From CAZLYX01 sp964563885 (GTDB lineage Bacteria; Pseudomonadota; Gammaproteobacteria; Burkholderiales; Neisseriaceae), in the NCBI GenBank assembly GCA_964563885.1, contig CAZLYX010000040.1:1-18280 (forward strand): a stretch of 18,280 nt of DNA. The letters are read 5' to 3'. Below are positions 1-7,082 of this stretch, piece after piece; the stretch's first letter is position 1, and each line of letters opens with the position of its first letter. Made by a program: the position numbers and the translations under genes. A model generated the notes under the pieces. It made no database searches. It saw nothing but the letters and a program-made list of their open reading frames with translations, and was not told the DNA's origin.

Positions 1-69
1 GTACACAAAGTGCTGCTGTCGGGCAATTTTTCCGCTGAGCTCTAAAATTGCCGCAGAGCACGGCGTTAG
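1..69 (+). repeat. attC-like integron recombination site of an upstream cassette (left edge may be cut)
   Basis: Seen: the arm at 10-30 pairs with the uninterrupted arm at 44-61. All 18 bases of the right arm pair (GTGCT, CTG, CGG and CAATTTT blocks on the left), leaving three unpaired bases, all in the left arm: 15, 19 and one G of 21-23. The loop is 31-43. GCGTTAG, a typical R' core, follows at 63-69. Known: integron attC sites fold as imperfect hairpins with extrahelical bases on one arm only and end in GTTRRRY, cut after the G. The left core (around 1-6, TACAC where TAAC is expected) is degenerate or truncated by the window edge. Inference: this is the 3' end of a cassette lying upstream. 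Confidence 0.6.
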
Positions 70-81
70 TTATGAGTAAAG

Positions 82-420
82 ATGAGTCTTATGTCCAAGC
101 TAAAAGTGATTTCAATTTCCGTCCTTCTCTTCTCGGGCTCAGCCGCCGTTTTCTCGCTAATTTTCTTTTTTGGTGATTGGTCTCGACTACTTGCAGTGAT
201 AGTAGTGGGGATCTTTTTGGGATTGTTAGCGGCACCCTCTATTGAACCAAAGGCTTTCAAGTATGCTTGGGCTTATGAGCTTTTGTCAGGGGCAATGGTT
301 GGAGCTTTGATTGGTTTGATTTTTATTGGCAGTGGAGAGGCTGTGGGCGTGGGAGCGCTTATTGGGGGCGTGCTGGGTTATACGGTTCCCTATTGGATTA
401 AGCATGCTCCAATTCCGTAG
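82..420 (+). CDS. Small hydrophobic membrane protein in a probable integron cassette
   Basis: 112 residues, not recognised as a named family. The sequence suggests four membrane segments at roughly residues 9-30, 36-52, 67-84 and 87-104. The last two are rich in Gly and Ala, and a short basic tail follows (WIKHAPIP). Two starts are possible, ATG at 82 and ATG at 91, and neither has a good ribosome binding site, which is common for cassette genes. The gene starts 13 nt after an attC-like core (GCGTTAG, 63-69) and stops 3 nt before CTCATAAC (423-430), the exact complement of GTTATGAG at 69-76. It therefore fills the interval as a single-gene cassette. There is no uptake sequence in or near it, unlike the rest of the window. 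Function unknown; a membrane location is inferred from hydrophobicity alone. Confidence 0.7.
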   Translation: MSLMSKLKVISISVLLFSGSAAVFSLIFFFGDWSRLLAVIVVGIFLGLLAAPSIEPKAFKYAWAYELLSGAMVGALIGLIFIGSGEAVGVGALIGGVLGYTVPYWIKHAPIP

Positions 421-422
421 AA

Positions 423-524
423 CTCATAACAAGGTGCATCAGTACGCAGACGGTGTTTGCTGAACGCAACTTACGTGGCGCCGTTTAGCAAAGCATGTGT
501 GCCGGGCATGGCACTTAACTAGCG
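423..524 (+). repeat. attC-like site closing the 112-residue-protein cassette
   Basis: Seen: CTCATAAC (423-430) is the exact complement of GTTATGAG at the cassette's 5' end (69-76), as R'' should be to the cassette's own R'. AAGGTGCAT (431-439) pairs with ATGGCACTT (508-516) with one bulge on each side. An inner stem of TTTGCTGAACG (456-466) pairs with CGTTTAGCAAA (482-492) with one G-T wobble. The end, CTTAACTAGCG (514-524), resembles the usual attC ending before the cut, but the expected TTA does not follow (the next bases are AGG). Inference: this is the attC of the cassette, with its right neighbour lost or never present. Confidence 0.5.
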
Positions 525-585
525 AGGTGCAAGTACTCGTACCACGTATTTGCAGCGCTGATAGGTTCGCAAAAGGACAAGGCCG

Positions 586-611
586 TTGTCGCATCGCGGG
601 ACGATGAACAA
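586..611. terminator. Imperfect hairpin after mutS, possible terminator
   Basis: TTGT (586-589) and CATCG (592-596) pair with CGATG (602-606) and ACAA (608-611) around a five-base loop. It starts 10 nt beyond the mutS stop codon in the mutS direction. No strong T-run follows on that strand, so termination is uncertain. It lies in the roughly 100 bases between the cassette end (524) and mutS, where I see no gene and no uptake sequence. Confidence 0.3.
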
Positions 612-621
612 GAACTCAATA

Positions 622-2793
622 TTACGTCATTTTCTTTAAGTGATACAAAATGTCTAACGCCTCTCTTGGTGTTAACGCATCTGGGTTTATCTCTGCCAAT
701 GCATCTAAAACTTGATTAGATTCTGCTGTTGTTTCAGCTGCGGGCTCTTTTATATTTGTCTTTTCAACATCATATAAGGTGCTGAATATATCCAATTGTG
801 GTTGATTAGCCGCTGCTTGAGCTTCAAGTGAGTTTAAATGTTTTTGGGCACTTTTTAGGGTGCGCACGGGAAGGCCTGCTAGCTTGGCAACGGCAATGCC
901 GTAGCTTTTGCTCGCTGGGCCAGATTCGATATGGTGCAAAAATACAATATCTTGCCCTTGTTCAAGTGCAGAGAGGTGCATGTTGATGGCGGTGGCATGA
1001 TGTTCAGGTAGCTTAGTTAGCTCAAAGTAATGAGTAGCAAAAAGGCTGAATGAGTTGTTTTTTTGCAGTAGATATTCGGCAATGGCTTGAGCAAGGGCAA
1101 GGCCATCAAAGGTTGATGTGCCCCGTCCAACTTCGTCCATTAACACCAGCGATTGCTCGGTAGCATGATGCAAAATGTAGGCAGTTTCTGTCATTTCGAC
1201 CATAAATGTGGAGCGATTGCCCGCTAAATCGTCTGAGGCGCCAATGCGGGTAAATATTTGGTCTATCGGGCCAATTTTGGCAGATTCGGCAGGTACAAAA
1301 CTACCCGTGTGCGCAAGTAAGGTGATGAGGGCAACTTGGCGCATATAGGTAGATTTGCCGCCCATATTAGGACCTGTAAGCAGCATGAGCCTATGCTTGT
1401 GATCGAGAGCGGTGTGATTGGCCGTGAAGTGGCGCACTTGTTGCTCAACCACTGGATGGCGGCCGTTTTGAATGTCGATAACGGGATAATCGGCAAACTC
1501 GGCAGCGGTATAGTGACGCTCTTGGGCATGGCGAGCAAAGGTTGCCAACACATCTAGCGTAGCTGCTGCTTTGGCGGCTTTTTGTAATTGTGGTAACGCT
1601 ACCTGAAAGTCTTTGAGCAAGGCTTCGTAGAGTTGTTTTTCTAGTGCGAGCGCGGTGTCTTGTGCCGCTAAAACCTTTTCTTCAAAGGTTTTTAATTCTG
1701 GTGTGATGAAACGCTCAACATTTTTGAGGGTTTGGCGACGCTGATAATCAGTTGGTGCTTGTTCAGCTTGGTTTTTAGACAATTCAATATAAAAACCATG
1801 CACGCGNNNNNNNNNNNNNNNNNNNNNNNNNNNNNNNNNNNNNNNNNNNNNNNNNNNNNNNNNNNNNNNNNNNNNNNNNNNNNNNNNNNNNNNNNNNNNN
1901 NNNNNNTCATCAAGCGCTGAAAACAAGGTGGGCGCTTTTTTGCCGCTCAGGGTTTGGGTGATTTCTAAATTACGACGAGTGGCGGCATCCATGCCGATAT
2001 ATTGGTTTTCGGTTTCGAGTGACAAGCCATCTAAATGTTGCGGCAAATGATTTTGAGTAATCTGAATATAATTTAACAGCGCGCCAGCAGCGCCAATGGC
2101 CGCAGCATGTTCGTTGATGTCTAAGCCAAAACCCAATAAATCTTGGCTGCCAAAATAGCGCGCCAGCAATTCAGCGCCCGTTTTAGGCGCAAACTGCCAA
2201 TGATTGAGCCGAGTAATGTTATCAGCTTGAACATTAGGTGCGGCTTTACCATCAGATAATAAAACTTCTGATGCTTGCAAACGCGCGAGCTCATCAGCCA
2301 GTTTTTCAGGCGTAATCAGCTTGGCTTTAAATTCTCCGCTTTGTAACGATGCCCAAGCCAGACCAATGTGTTTTTTATCGGCCGCTTTATCAAAATAAAC
2401 CGCAACAATGCGGTTGGTTTCTTTGTCTTCTAAAAAAGCGCTGTCAGTGAGCGTGCCGGGGGTAACAATGCGCATCACTTTGCGCTCCACTGGCCCTTTA
2501 GTTGCCCCCACTTCGCCAGTTTGCTCGCAAATGGCCACACTTTTGCCCATTTTTACTAAGCGCGCTAAATACTGTTCAGCGGCATGATAAGGCACACCCG
2601 CCATCTGTATGGGTACGCCCTCTATCTGTCCGCGGGTGGTGAGCGTTATATCTAGCAGCTTGGCGGCTATTACGGCATCATCAAGAAATAGCTCGTAAAA
2701 GTCGCCCATGCGGTAAAAAACCAGCTTGTCTTGGTGTTCAGCTTTTATGGCGAGATACTGCTGCATCATCGGTGTAACGGTGGGTTTACTCAT
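622..2793 (-). CDS. mutS: DNA mismatch repair protein MutS (interrupted by assembly gap)
   Basis: MutS recognises mismatches and small loops and starts methyl-directed or nick-directed repair in the cytoplasm. The N-terminus carries the mismatch-reading Phe-x-Glu (F32-Y33-E34 in GDFYELF). The C-terminal ATPase has Walker A GPNMGGKST (encoded at 1348-1374), a Walker B region LVLMDEVGRGTSTFDG and the FATHYFELT helix. The last ~30 residues (LDALAEINPDALTPREALD) match the MutS tail. The frame reads 723 codons, but 100 Ns (1807-1906) replace the core and lever region. In E. coli MutS about 170 residues separate the flanking blocks (equivalent here to FSALD and VHGFYIEL), against 34 here, so the intact protein should be about 860 residues. 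ATG at 2793 gives the normal start; no good ribosome binding site is visible. It is divergent from mltA. Confidence 0.96.
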   Translation of the reverse strand: MSKPTVTPMMQQYLAIKAEHQDKLVFYRMGDFYELFLDDAVIAAKLLDITLTTRGQIEGVPIQMAGVPYHAAEQYLARLVKMGKSVAICEQTGEVGATKGPVERKVMRIVTPGTLTDSAFLEDKETNRIVAVYFDKAADKKHIGLAWASLQSGEFKAKLITPEKLADELARLQASEVLLSDGKAAPNVQADNITRLNHWQFAPKTGAELLARYFGSQDLLGFGLDINEHAAAIGAAGALLNYIQITQNHLPQHLDGLSLETENQYIGMDAATRRNLEITQTLSGKKAPTLFSALDXXXXXXXXXXXXXXXXXXXXXXXXXXXXXXXXXXRVHGFYIELSKNQAEQAPTDYQRRQTLKNVERFITPELKTFEEKVLAAQDTALALEKQLYEALLKDFQVALPQLQKAAKAAATLDVLATFARHAQERHYTAAEFADYPVIDIQNGRHPVVEQQVRHFTANHTALDHKHRLMLLTGPNMGGKSTYMRQVALITLLAHTGSFVPAESAKIGPIDQIFTRIGASDDLAGNRSTFMVEMTETAYILHHATEQSLVLMDEVGRGTSTFDGLALAQAIAEYLLQKNNSFSLFATHYFELTKLPEHHATAINMHLSALEQGQDIVFLHHIESGPASKSYGIAVAKLAGLPVRTLKSAQKHLNSLEAQAAANQPQLDIFSTLYDVEKTNIKEPAAETTAESNQVLDALAEINPDALTPREALDILYHLKKMT
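1807..1906. other. Assembly gap of 100 Ns within mutS
   Basis: Exactly 100 undetermined bases, a common placeholder for a scaffold gap of unknown size. Comparison with the MutS family suggests that about 510-520 bp are really missing. The reading frame happens to stay open through the Ns. Confidence 0.95.
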
Positions 2794-2860
2794 GTCGACG
2801 GCTCTACAATTAGGAAGCTAAAGCAGTATTGTAGCAAAATGACACAGCTGCTGGCGGCAG

Positions 2861-2887
2861 TTGAGCTGTTTGATTTTATGTTAAAAT
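2861..2887 (+). promoter_or_regulatory. Weak promoter candidate upstream of mltA
   Basis: TTGAGC (2861-2866) and TAAAAT (2882-2887) resemble -35 and -10 boxes, but their 15-base spacing is short. If used, the transcript would begin just before the uptake-sequence hairpin at 2900-2930 and carry two palindromes before mltA. Confidence 0.25.
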
Positions 2888-2899
2888 GCGCTCTAACTT

Positions 2900-2930
2900 T
2901 TCAGGTAGCCTCAAATAAAGGCTGCCTGAA
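2900..2930. repeat. Mixed-dialect uptake-sequence inverted repeat between mutS and mltA
   Basis: TTCAGGTAGCCT (2900-2911, exact eikDUS complement) faces AGGCTGCCTGAA (2919-2930) across a seven-base loop. The second copy differs by one base and equals the dialect described for Simonsiella (simDUS). The hairpin sits between divergent genes, not at a gene end. Confidence 0.85.
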
Positions 2931-2942
2931 CAAGCGGAACCA

Positions 2943-2961
2943 AGACCAAACAGTTTGGTCT
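2943..2961. promoter_or_regulatory. 19-bp perfect palindrome in the mltA leader
   Basis: AGACCAAAC and GTTTGGTCT are exact complements around a single A at 2952. This could be a dimeric regulator site or an RNA hairpin; no regulator is identified. Confidence 0.45.
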
Positions 2962-2988
2962 GTTGTGTTTACTTGTCATTAATGTCGC

Positions 2989-3003
2989 GCGCCACTGTGG
3001 CGC
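2989..3003. promoter_or_regulatory. Second palindrome in the mltA leader
   Basis: GCGCCAC and GTGGCGC are exact complements around a T at 2996, ending 21 bases before the mltA ATG. It is GC-rich and would form a stable RNA stem close to the ribosome binding region. Confidence 0.4.
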
Positions 3004-3024
3004 CGTTCTGAATATATTGAGCTT

Positions 3025-4350
3025 ATGAAACCTGCCAATCTTTATCGCTTTGCGCTGCTTGGTGTTGCAGCCGCCATCTTAGCCGCTTGCGGCACCAAGA
3101 AAACCACGCCACCTCCAAGCACGCCACCAACTGTTACGCCGGGTATGCCGCTGCCCCCAGGTATGCCATCGCCGCAAGGCTTTAGTATGTCGCCCAACGG
3201 CAGCAGCGCCACTTATCGCGTTGTTGATTTCGCTGGCTTGCCTGAATGGCCGCAACAAAATTTTGCTAACAGCTTAAAATCGTTTCAGCAAGGATGCGTG
3301 CGCTTAAAAACTCAGCCAGATTGGCAAACGGCTTGCACTCAAGCTGCGCAAACACAGGCTAACAATGGCGCGGCCAAATCATTTTTTGAACGTTACTTCA
3401 CCCCATGGCAAGTGAGTGAACATGGCAAACTTGCGGGCACGGTTACGGGTTATTACGAGCCAGTATTATTGGGCGATGCCAAGCACACCAGCCAAGCACG
3501 CTTCCCTGTTTATGGTATTCCCAGCGATTTTATTTCAGTTGATCTTCCTGCAAGTACACGCAACAAAGGAACAGTGCGCATAAAACAAACTGATCCAAAC
3601 AAAGGCATAATCAGTGCCGATGGCAACTACACCGCCACTTTGTCACAATTTCCGATTAGCGAGCGCAGCACGTCGCTTAAAGGCCGATTTGTTGGCAACC
3701 AATTTGTACCTTATTACACGCGCAGCGAAATCAACGCAGGTGCGCTTAATGGTAAAGCACCTATTTTGGGCTATGCCAACGATGCTGTTGAATTGTTTTT
3801 CTTACACATTCAAGGCTCTGGCCGTTTAAAAACGCCTGAAAATAAATATATTCGACTTGGCTTTGCGGCTAAAAATGAATATCCCTATGTGTCTATTGGT
3901 CGTTATATGGCAGATAAAGGCTATTTGACTTTAGGGCAAACCACCATGCAAGGCATCAAAGCCTATATGCAGCAAAATCCGCAAAAACTCAGCGAAGTGT
4001 TAAGCCAAAACCCAAGCTATATATTCTTTCGTGAGCTGCCGGGCAATGATGATGGCCCGATTGGCGCATTAGGCACACCGTTAATGGGCGAATATGCTGG
4101 CGCGGTTGACCGCCATCACATTACTCTTGGCGCACCGATATTTTTAGCCACCACACACCCAGCAAACCGCTATGCGCTCAACCGCTTGATTATGGCGCAA
4201 GATACTGGCAGCGCAATTAAGGGCGCGGTTCGTGTAGATTACTTCTGGGGTTATGGCGACGAAGCAGGTGCGGTGGCGGGCAAACAAAAACACCCCGGTT
4301 ATGTTTGGCAGTTGCTGCCAAACGGGGTGATGCCGCAATATCGTCCATAA
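3025..4350 (+). CDS. mltA: Membrane-bound lytic murein transglycosylase A (MltA/GNA33 type lipoprotein)
   Basis: MltA cleaves peptidoglycan between MurNAc and GlcNAc, forming 1,6-anhydro ends, and works from the outer membrane. The 441 residues begin with a lipoprotein signal peptide whose lipobox is L19-A20-A21-C22, followed by a proline-rich linker (about 27-50). The body has the family blocks VTGYYEPVLLG, FFLHIQGSGRL and GFAAKNEYPYVSIGRYM. The C-terminal 3D domain (AQDTGSAIKG, then VDYFWGYGDEAG) carries the conserved acidic residues of the active site. The length fits the Neisseria homologue GNA33. It stands alone: divergent from mutS, with an unusual leader (uptake-sequence hairpin plus two palindromes) and two uptake-sequence hairpins behind it. 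Ribosome binding site weak. Function is confident from the family. Confidence 0.95.
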   Translation: MKPANLYRFALLGVAAAILAACGTKKTTPPPSTPPTVTPGMPLPPGMPSPQGFSMSPNGSSATYRVVDFAGLPEWPQQNFANSLKSFQQGCVRLKTQPDWQTACTQAAQTQANNGAAKSFFERYFTPWQVSEHGKLAGTVTGYYEPVLLGDAKHTSQARFPVYGIPSDFISVDLPASTRNKGTVRIKQTDPNKGIISADGNYTATLSQFPISERSTSLKGRFVGNQFVPYYTRSEINAGALNGKAPILGYANDAVELFFLHIQGSGRLKTPENKYIRLGFAAKNEYPYVSIGRYMADKGYLTLGQTTMQGIKAYMQQNPQKLSEVLSQNPSYIFFRELPGNDDGPIGALGTPLMGEYAGAVDRHHITLGAPIFLATTHPANRYALNRLIMAQDTGSAIKGAVRVDYFWGYGDEAGAVAGKQKHPGYVWQLLPNGVMPQYRP

Positions 4351-4366
4351 GCTTAAATACGCTTTA

Positions 4367-4421
4367 AAAGGCTAGCTGAAGGCATAACTTCAACCAAGTT
4401 AAAACCTTTCAGCTAGCCTTT
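4367..4421. terminator. Inverted repeat of a variant uptake sequence after mltA
   Basis: AGGCTAGCTGAA (4369-4380) and its exact complement TTCAGCTAGCCT (4408-4419) face each other across 27 bases, with a T-run flank on the + side. Both arms carry the same change from the standard AGGCTACCTGAA (seventh base C to G). Probable terminator of mltA. Confidence 0.65.
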
Positions 4422-4463
4422 GAATATTATTCATCATGATTGATATTAATGAACACTACACAT

Positions 4464-4495
4464 TGAGGCTACCTGAACACGTTCAGGTAGCCTCA
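4464..4495. terminator. Standard uptake-sequence hairpin, second after mltA
   Basis: Arms of 15 bases (4464-4478 and 4481-4495) are exact complements around AC. They contain exact eikDUS copies at 4466-4477 and 4482-4493. This is a strong bidirectional hairpin, about 45 bases after the variant one. Confidence 0.8.
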
Positions 4496-4609
4496 AATTT
4501 ACTCATCAATTAATGAACTTATAAGCCTTTGAAGACAGCTGCTACTGAAATAAAACCCTATAAAGGTTATACTTCTGATCTATCTTTAAGAATGTCGCAC
4601 AGGAAAATC

Positions 4610-5509
4610 ATGCACCCCGCTATACACATCAACAACGCTGTTAAAACCTATTCCAATGGCTTCACCGCGCTCAACGGTGTTACTTTCGACATACAGCAAG
4701 GTGAGTTTTTTGCTCTGCTCGGCCCTAACGGTGCTGGCAAAACCACGCTAATTTCTGCTATGGCCGGGCTAAGTCGGCTCACCTCTGGCAACATCAGCGT
4801 AATGGGCTACGATGTACTCAAACAACCTTACGACGCTCGCATGAGTTTAGGCGTGGTGCCGCAAGAATTGGTTTTTGACCCATTTTTTACCGTGCGTGAA
4901 GCGTTGATCTTCCAATCTGGTTATTTCGGTATTAAAAAAAACGACGCTTGGGTGGATGAAGTTATTCATAACTTAGGATTATCAGACAAAGCCAACACCA
5001 ATACACGCAGACTTTCGGGTGGTATGAAACGCCGTGTGATGGTTGCACAAGCCTTGGTTCATCGTCCGCCAGTGATTGTATTGGATGAACCTACAGCCGG
5101 CGTTGACGTTGAATTACGCCAAAGCTTATGGGCATTTATCCAAAGCTTAAACAAGCAAGGCCATACCATTATTTTGACTACACATTATCTAGAAGAAGCA
5201 CAAAGCCTATGCCAACGCATCGCCATGTTGAAGCAAGGTGTGGTGGTGGCGCTGGATAAAACCGAAAATCTATTGCATACAGAAAAAGGCGTGCGTGTAG
5301 AATTATTACTTGGCGGTGAATTGCCAGAAACTTTACACCAATGGCTAGACCCACAGAAAAGCGGTGAAACCATCAACCTGATGCTTGAAGATTACGATCA
5401 GCTCGCATTTGTGCTGCAAACACTCAAATATGCTCATATCGAAGTAAAGCAACTGTCTTTACCAGAAACCGATTTAGAAGACGTATTTGTAAAAATTATG
5501 CGCAAATAA
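4610..5509 (+). CDS. ABC transporter ATP-binding protein, YadG-like
   Basis: This is the cytoplasmic ATPase that powers the membrane protein encoded just downstream; the substrate is unknown. From ATG 4610 (299 residues) it has Walker A GPNGAGKTT (38-46), Q-loop Gln85, signature LSGGM (135-139), Walker B VIVLDEP (155-161) and switch His192 in TTHYLEEA. GMKRRVMVAQALVHRP and EPTAGVDVELRQSLW closely resemble E. coli YadG. The frame is open upstream to a TTG at 4529, adding 27 residues. I prefer 4610 because AGGA sits five bases before it and the family starts near IHINN. It likely forms an operon with the permease gene at 5599. The stop codon overlaps a near-match uptake sequence (AAGCTACCTGAA, 5508-5519). 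Confidence 0.93.
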   Translation: MHPAIHINNAVKTYSNGFTALNGVTFDIQQGEFFALLGPNGAGKTTLISAMAGLSRLTSGNISVMGYDVLKQPYDARMSLGVVPQELVFDPFFTVREALIFQSGYFGIKKNDAWVDEVIHNLGLSDKANTNTRRLSGGMKRRVMVAQALVHRPPVIVLDEPTAGVDVELRQSLWAFIQSLNKQGHTIILTTHYLEEAQSLCQRIAMLKQGVVVALDKTENLLHTEKGVRVELLLGGELPETLHQWLDPQKSGETINLMLEDYDQLAFVLQTLKYAHIEVKQLSLPETDLEDVFVKIMRK

Positions 5510-5557
5510 GCTACCTGAACACCATTTAAGCTTTACATCCAGTAGCACTCTCTAATG

Positions 5558-5569
5558 AGGCTAGCTGAA
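5558..5569 (+). repeat. Variant uptake sequence between the two ABC genes
   Basis: AGGCTAGCTGAA, the same one-base variant as in the hairpin after mltA. It is single here, so it should not act as a strong terminator, which fits read-through into the permease gene. Confidence 0.6.
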
Positions 5570-5598
5570 CCAATATCCACTAAGGAATCCCCGTTAAA

Positions 5599-6354
5599 AT
5601 GATCGGTTTTTATACCCTGTTTAAAAAAGAAGTGCTGCGTTTCTGGAAAGTTGGTTTTCAAACACTGGCAGCACCCATGGTTACCGCCTTGCTCTACCAA
5701 TTAATTTTCTCCCATGCTGTCGGTAAAAATATGGAAGCGCTACCTAACGTAACATACAACGCCTTTTTAATTCCCGGTTTGGCGATGATGAGCATGACCC
5801 AAAATGCTTTTGCCAATGCCTCTTCCAGCTTGGTTCAATCGCGCATCACCGGCAACTTGATTTTTATTTTGCTGCCGCCCTTATCGGTTTGGACGTTTTT
5901 TAGCGCTTATGTTAGCGCCGCCATGGTACGTGGGCTAGCAGTGGGTGCGGGCGTTGTGGCTGTGACCGCTTGGTTTGGGCTGCCCATGCCGCATAATCTG
6001 CTGTGGATCGTTCTTTTTGCCTTACTGGGCACTGCTATTATGGGCATTCTTGGCTTACTTGCCGGCATCGTTGCAGAAAAATTTGACCAAATTGCCATGT
6101 TCCAAAACTTTTTAATTATGCCGCTCACTTTTTTATCGGGTGTATTTTACTCTATCAATAGCCTGCCCCCGTTTTGGCGCAGTATCAGCCACTTTAATCC
6201 TGTGTTTTATATGATTGACGGCTTTCGTTATGGCTTTTTTGGCGTAAGCGATGTTACCCCATGGCTATCGTTGTCTGTGGTTGGCAGCTTCACGATCATC
6301 TTAGCGCTTGGCACTTTAGCATTGCTAAAATCAGGCTGGAAATTGCGTACTTAA
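5599..6354 (+). CDS. ABC-2 type permease, YadH-like
   Basis: Integral inner-membrane partner of the ATPase encoded upstream. The 251 residues show about six hydrophobic segments (roughly 22-40, 52-70, 96-125, 133-158, 170-187 and 226-244). The block MPLTFLSGVFYSINSLPPFW (174-193), followed by FNPVFYMIDGFRYGFFG, is typical of the ABC2_membrane family and very close to E. coli YadH. A signature permease of this kind usually acts as a dimer with two ATPase subunits, as an exporter. The substrate cannot be read from sequence; NodJ- and KpsM-like polysaccharide exporters share the fold. Start ATG 5599 has GGA 14 bases upstream, which is far. Spacing to the ATPase gene is 89 bases, on the same strand. 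Confidence 0.92.
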   Translation: MIGFYTLFKKEVLRFWKVGFQTLAAPMVTALLYQLIFSHAVGKNMEALPNVTYNAFLIPGLAMMSMTQNAFANASSSLVQSRITGNLIFILLPPLSVWTFFSAYVSAAMVRGLAVGAGVVAVTAWFGLPMPHNLLWIVLFALLGTAIMGILGLLAGIVAEKFDQIAMFQNFLIMPLTFLSGVFYSINSLPPFWRSISHFNPVFYMIDGFRYGFFGVSDVTPWLSLSVVGSFTIILALGTLALLKSGWKLRT

Positions 6355-6391
6355 AACCCAATATAGCTGCCAATAATAGAGAGAAAAAATC

Positions 6392-6949
6392 ATGAAACTC
6401 TGGATGATTAAATTGGGTGCTACGCCACCAGGGCGCTTTATCGAACAACATGATGTCTTTTTCGGCTTCGCTGAGCAACTGTCTGATTTAGTGGCTGATC
6501 TCGATTTTTTTTGGCCAGAAGCCCAAAATCAATGGCACATCGACGCTTGGCGTGAAGTAAATCGAGTTGGCGATTGGCAGATTAATACTGTAGCCACCAG
6601 CACAGCACACACTCAACAAGATATCAGTCTATTTTTTATTAATCTAGGCGGCTATCGCGCTGGCGAATTTGAAGAATATCATTACAAATTACTCAGTGTT
6701 GCTGCCAATAAAAAAGAAGCCATCGCTGCGGCAAAGCATACTGATTTTTATCGTGATTTCAATTTTCACGGCGCGGCTTCTCATATTGATGAACAATACG
6801 GTGTGGATATTGATGAAATACACCGCATCCCCGATATTTTAAATGGCGCATTAAGCCAGCAATATCGTTTAAATATTACTGCAGCTGATGCTACGCTACC
6901 TGAAGACACATACCATATCGGTTATGTAAGCCGTACAAAATTGCTCTAA
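6392..6949 (+). CDS. DUF1543 domain protein with internal duplication
   Basis: Soluble protein of 185 residues with no signal peptide; function unknown. Residues 1-62 (KLWMIKLGATPPGRFIEQHD, then WHIDAW) match the DUF1543 pattern as I remember it. Residues 77-143 look like a second, diverged copy: ISLFFINLGGYRAGEFEEYH lines up with the first block, and the segments that follow also align loosely. GAGAG 10-15 bases before the ATG gives a reasonable ribosome binding site. It starts 37 bases after the permease stop on the same strand with no hairpin between, so it may share that transcript; this does not by itself imply a role in transport. A single uptake sequence follows. Confidence 0.8.
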   Translation: MKLWMIKLGATPPGRFIEQHDVFFGFAEQLSDLVADLDFFWPEAQNQWHIDAWREVNRVGDWQINTVATSTAHTQQDISLFFINLGGYRAGEFEEYHYKLLSVAANKKEAIAAAKHTDFYRDFNFHGAASHIDEQYGVDIDEIHRIPDILNGALSQQYRLNITAADATLPEDTYHIGYVSRTKLL

Positions 6950-6972
6950 CCCGCTGTGTTTAAGTTTTCGGT

Positions 6973-6984
6973 TTCAGGTAGCCT
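6973..6984 (-). repeat. Single uptake sequence (eikDUS)
   Basis: TTCAGGTAGCCT on the + strand, with no facing partner nearby, in the 133-base gap before ibaG. Confidence 0.85.
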
Positions 6985-7082
6985 CTAATAAAAATAAGCA
7001 CGCCGCGTGTTACAATCCACCTATCTTAAATTGATGCTGTTTAAAAATCTGTTGTCAATTTTATCTATATAAGGAATAGCCC

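Noticed and set aside
66..260. Minus-strand frame of 64 codons overlapping the cassette gene
   Set aside because: Antisense shadow of the hydrophobic 112-residue protein, with low-complexity Lys/Glu/Thr content and no family resemblance.
4529..4609. N-terminal extension of the ABC ATPase from TTG 4529
   Set aside because: No ribosome binding site at the TTG, the extra 27 residues do not match the family, and ATG 4610 has AGGA at good spacing.
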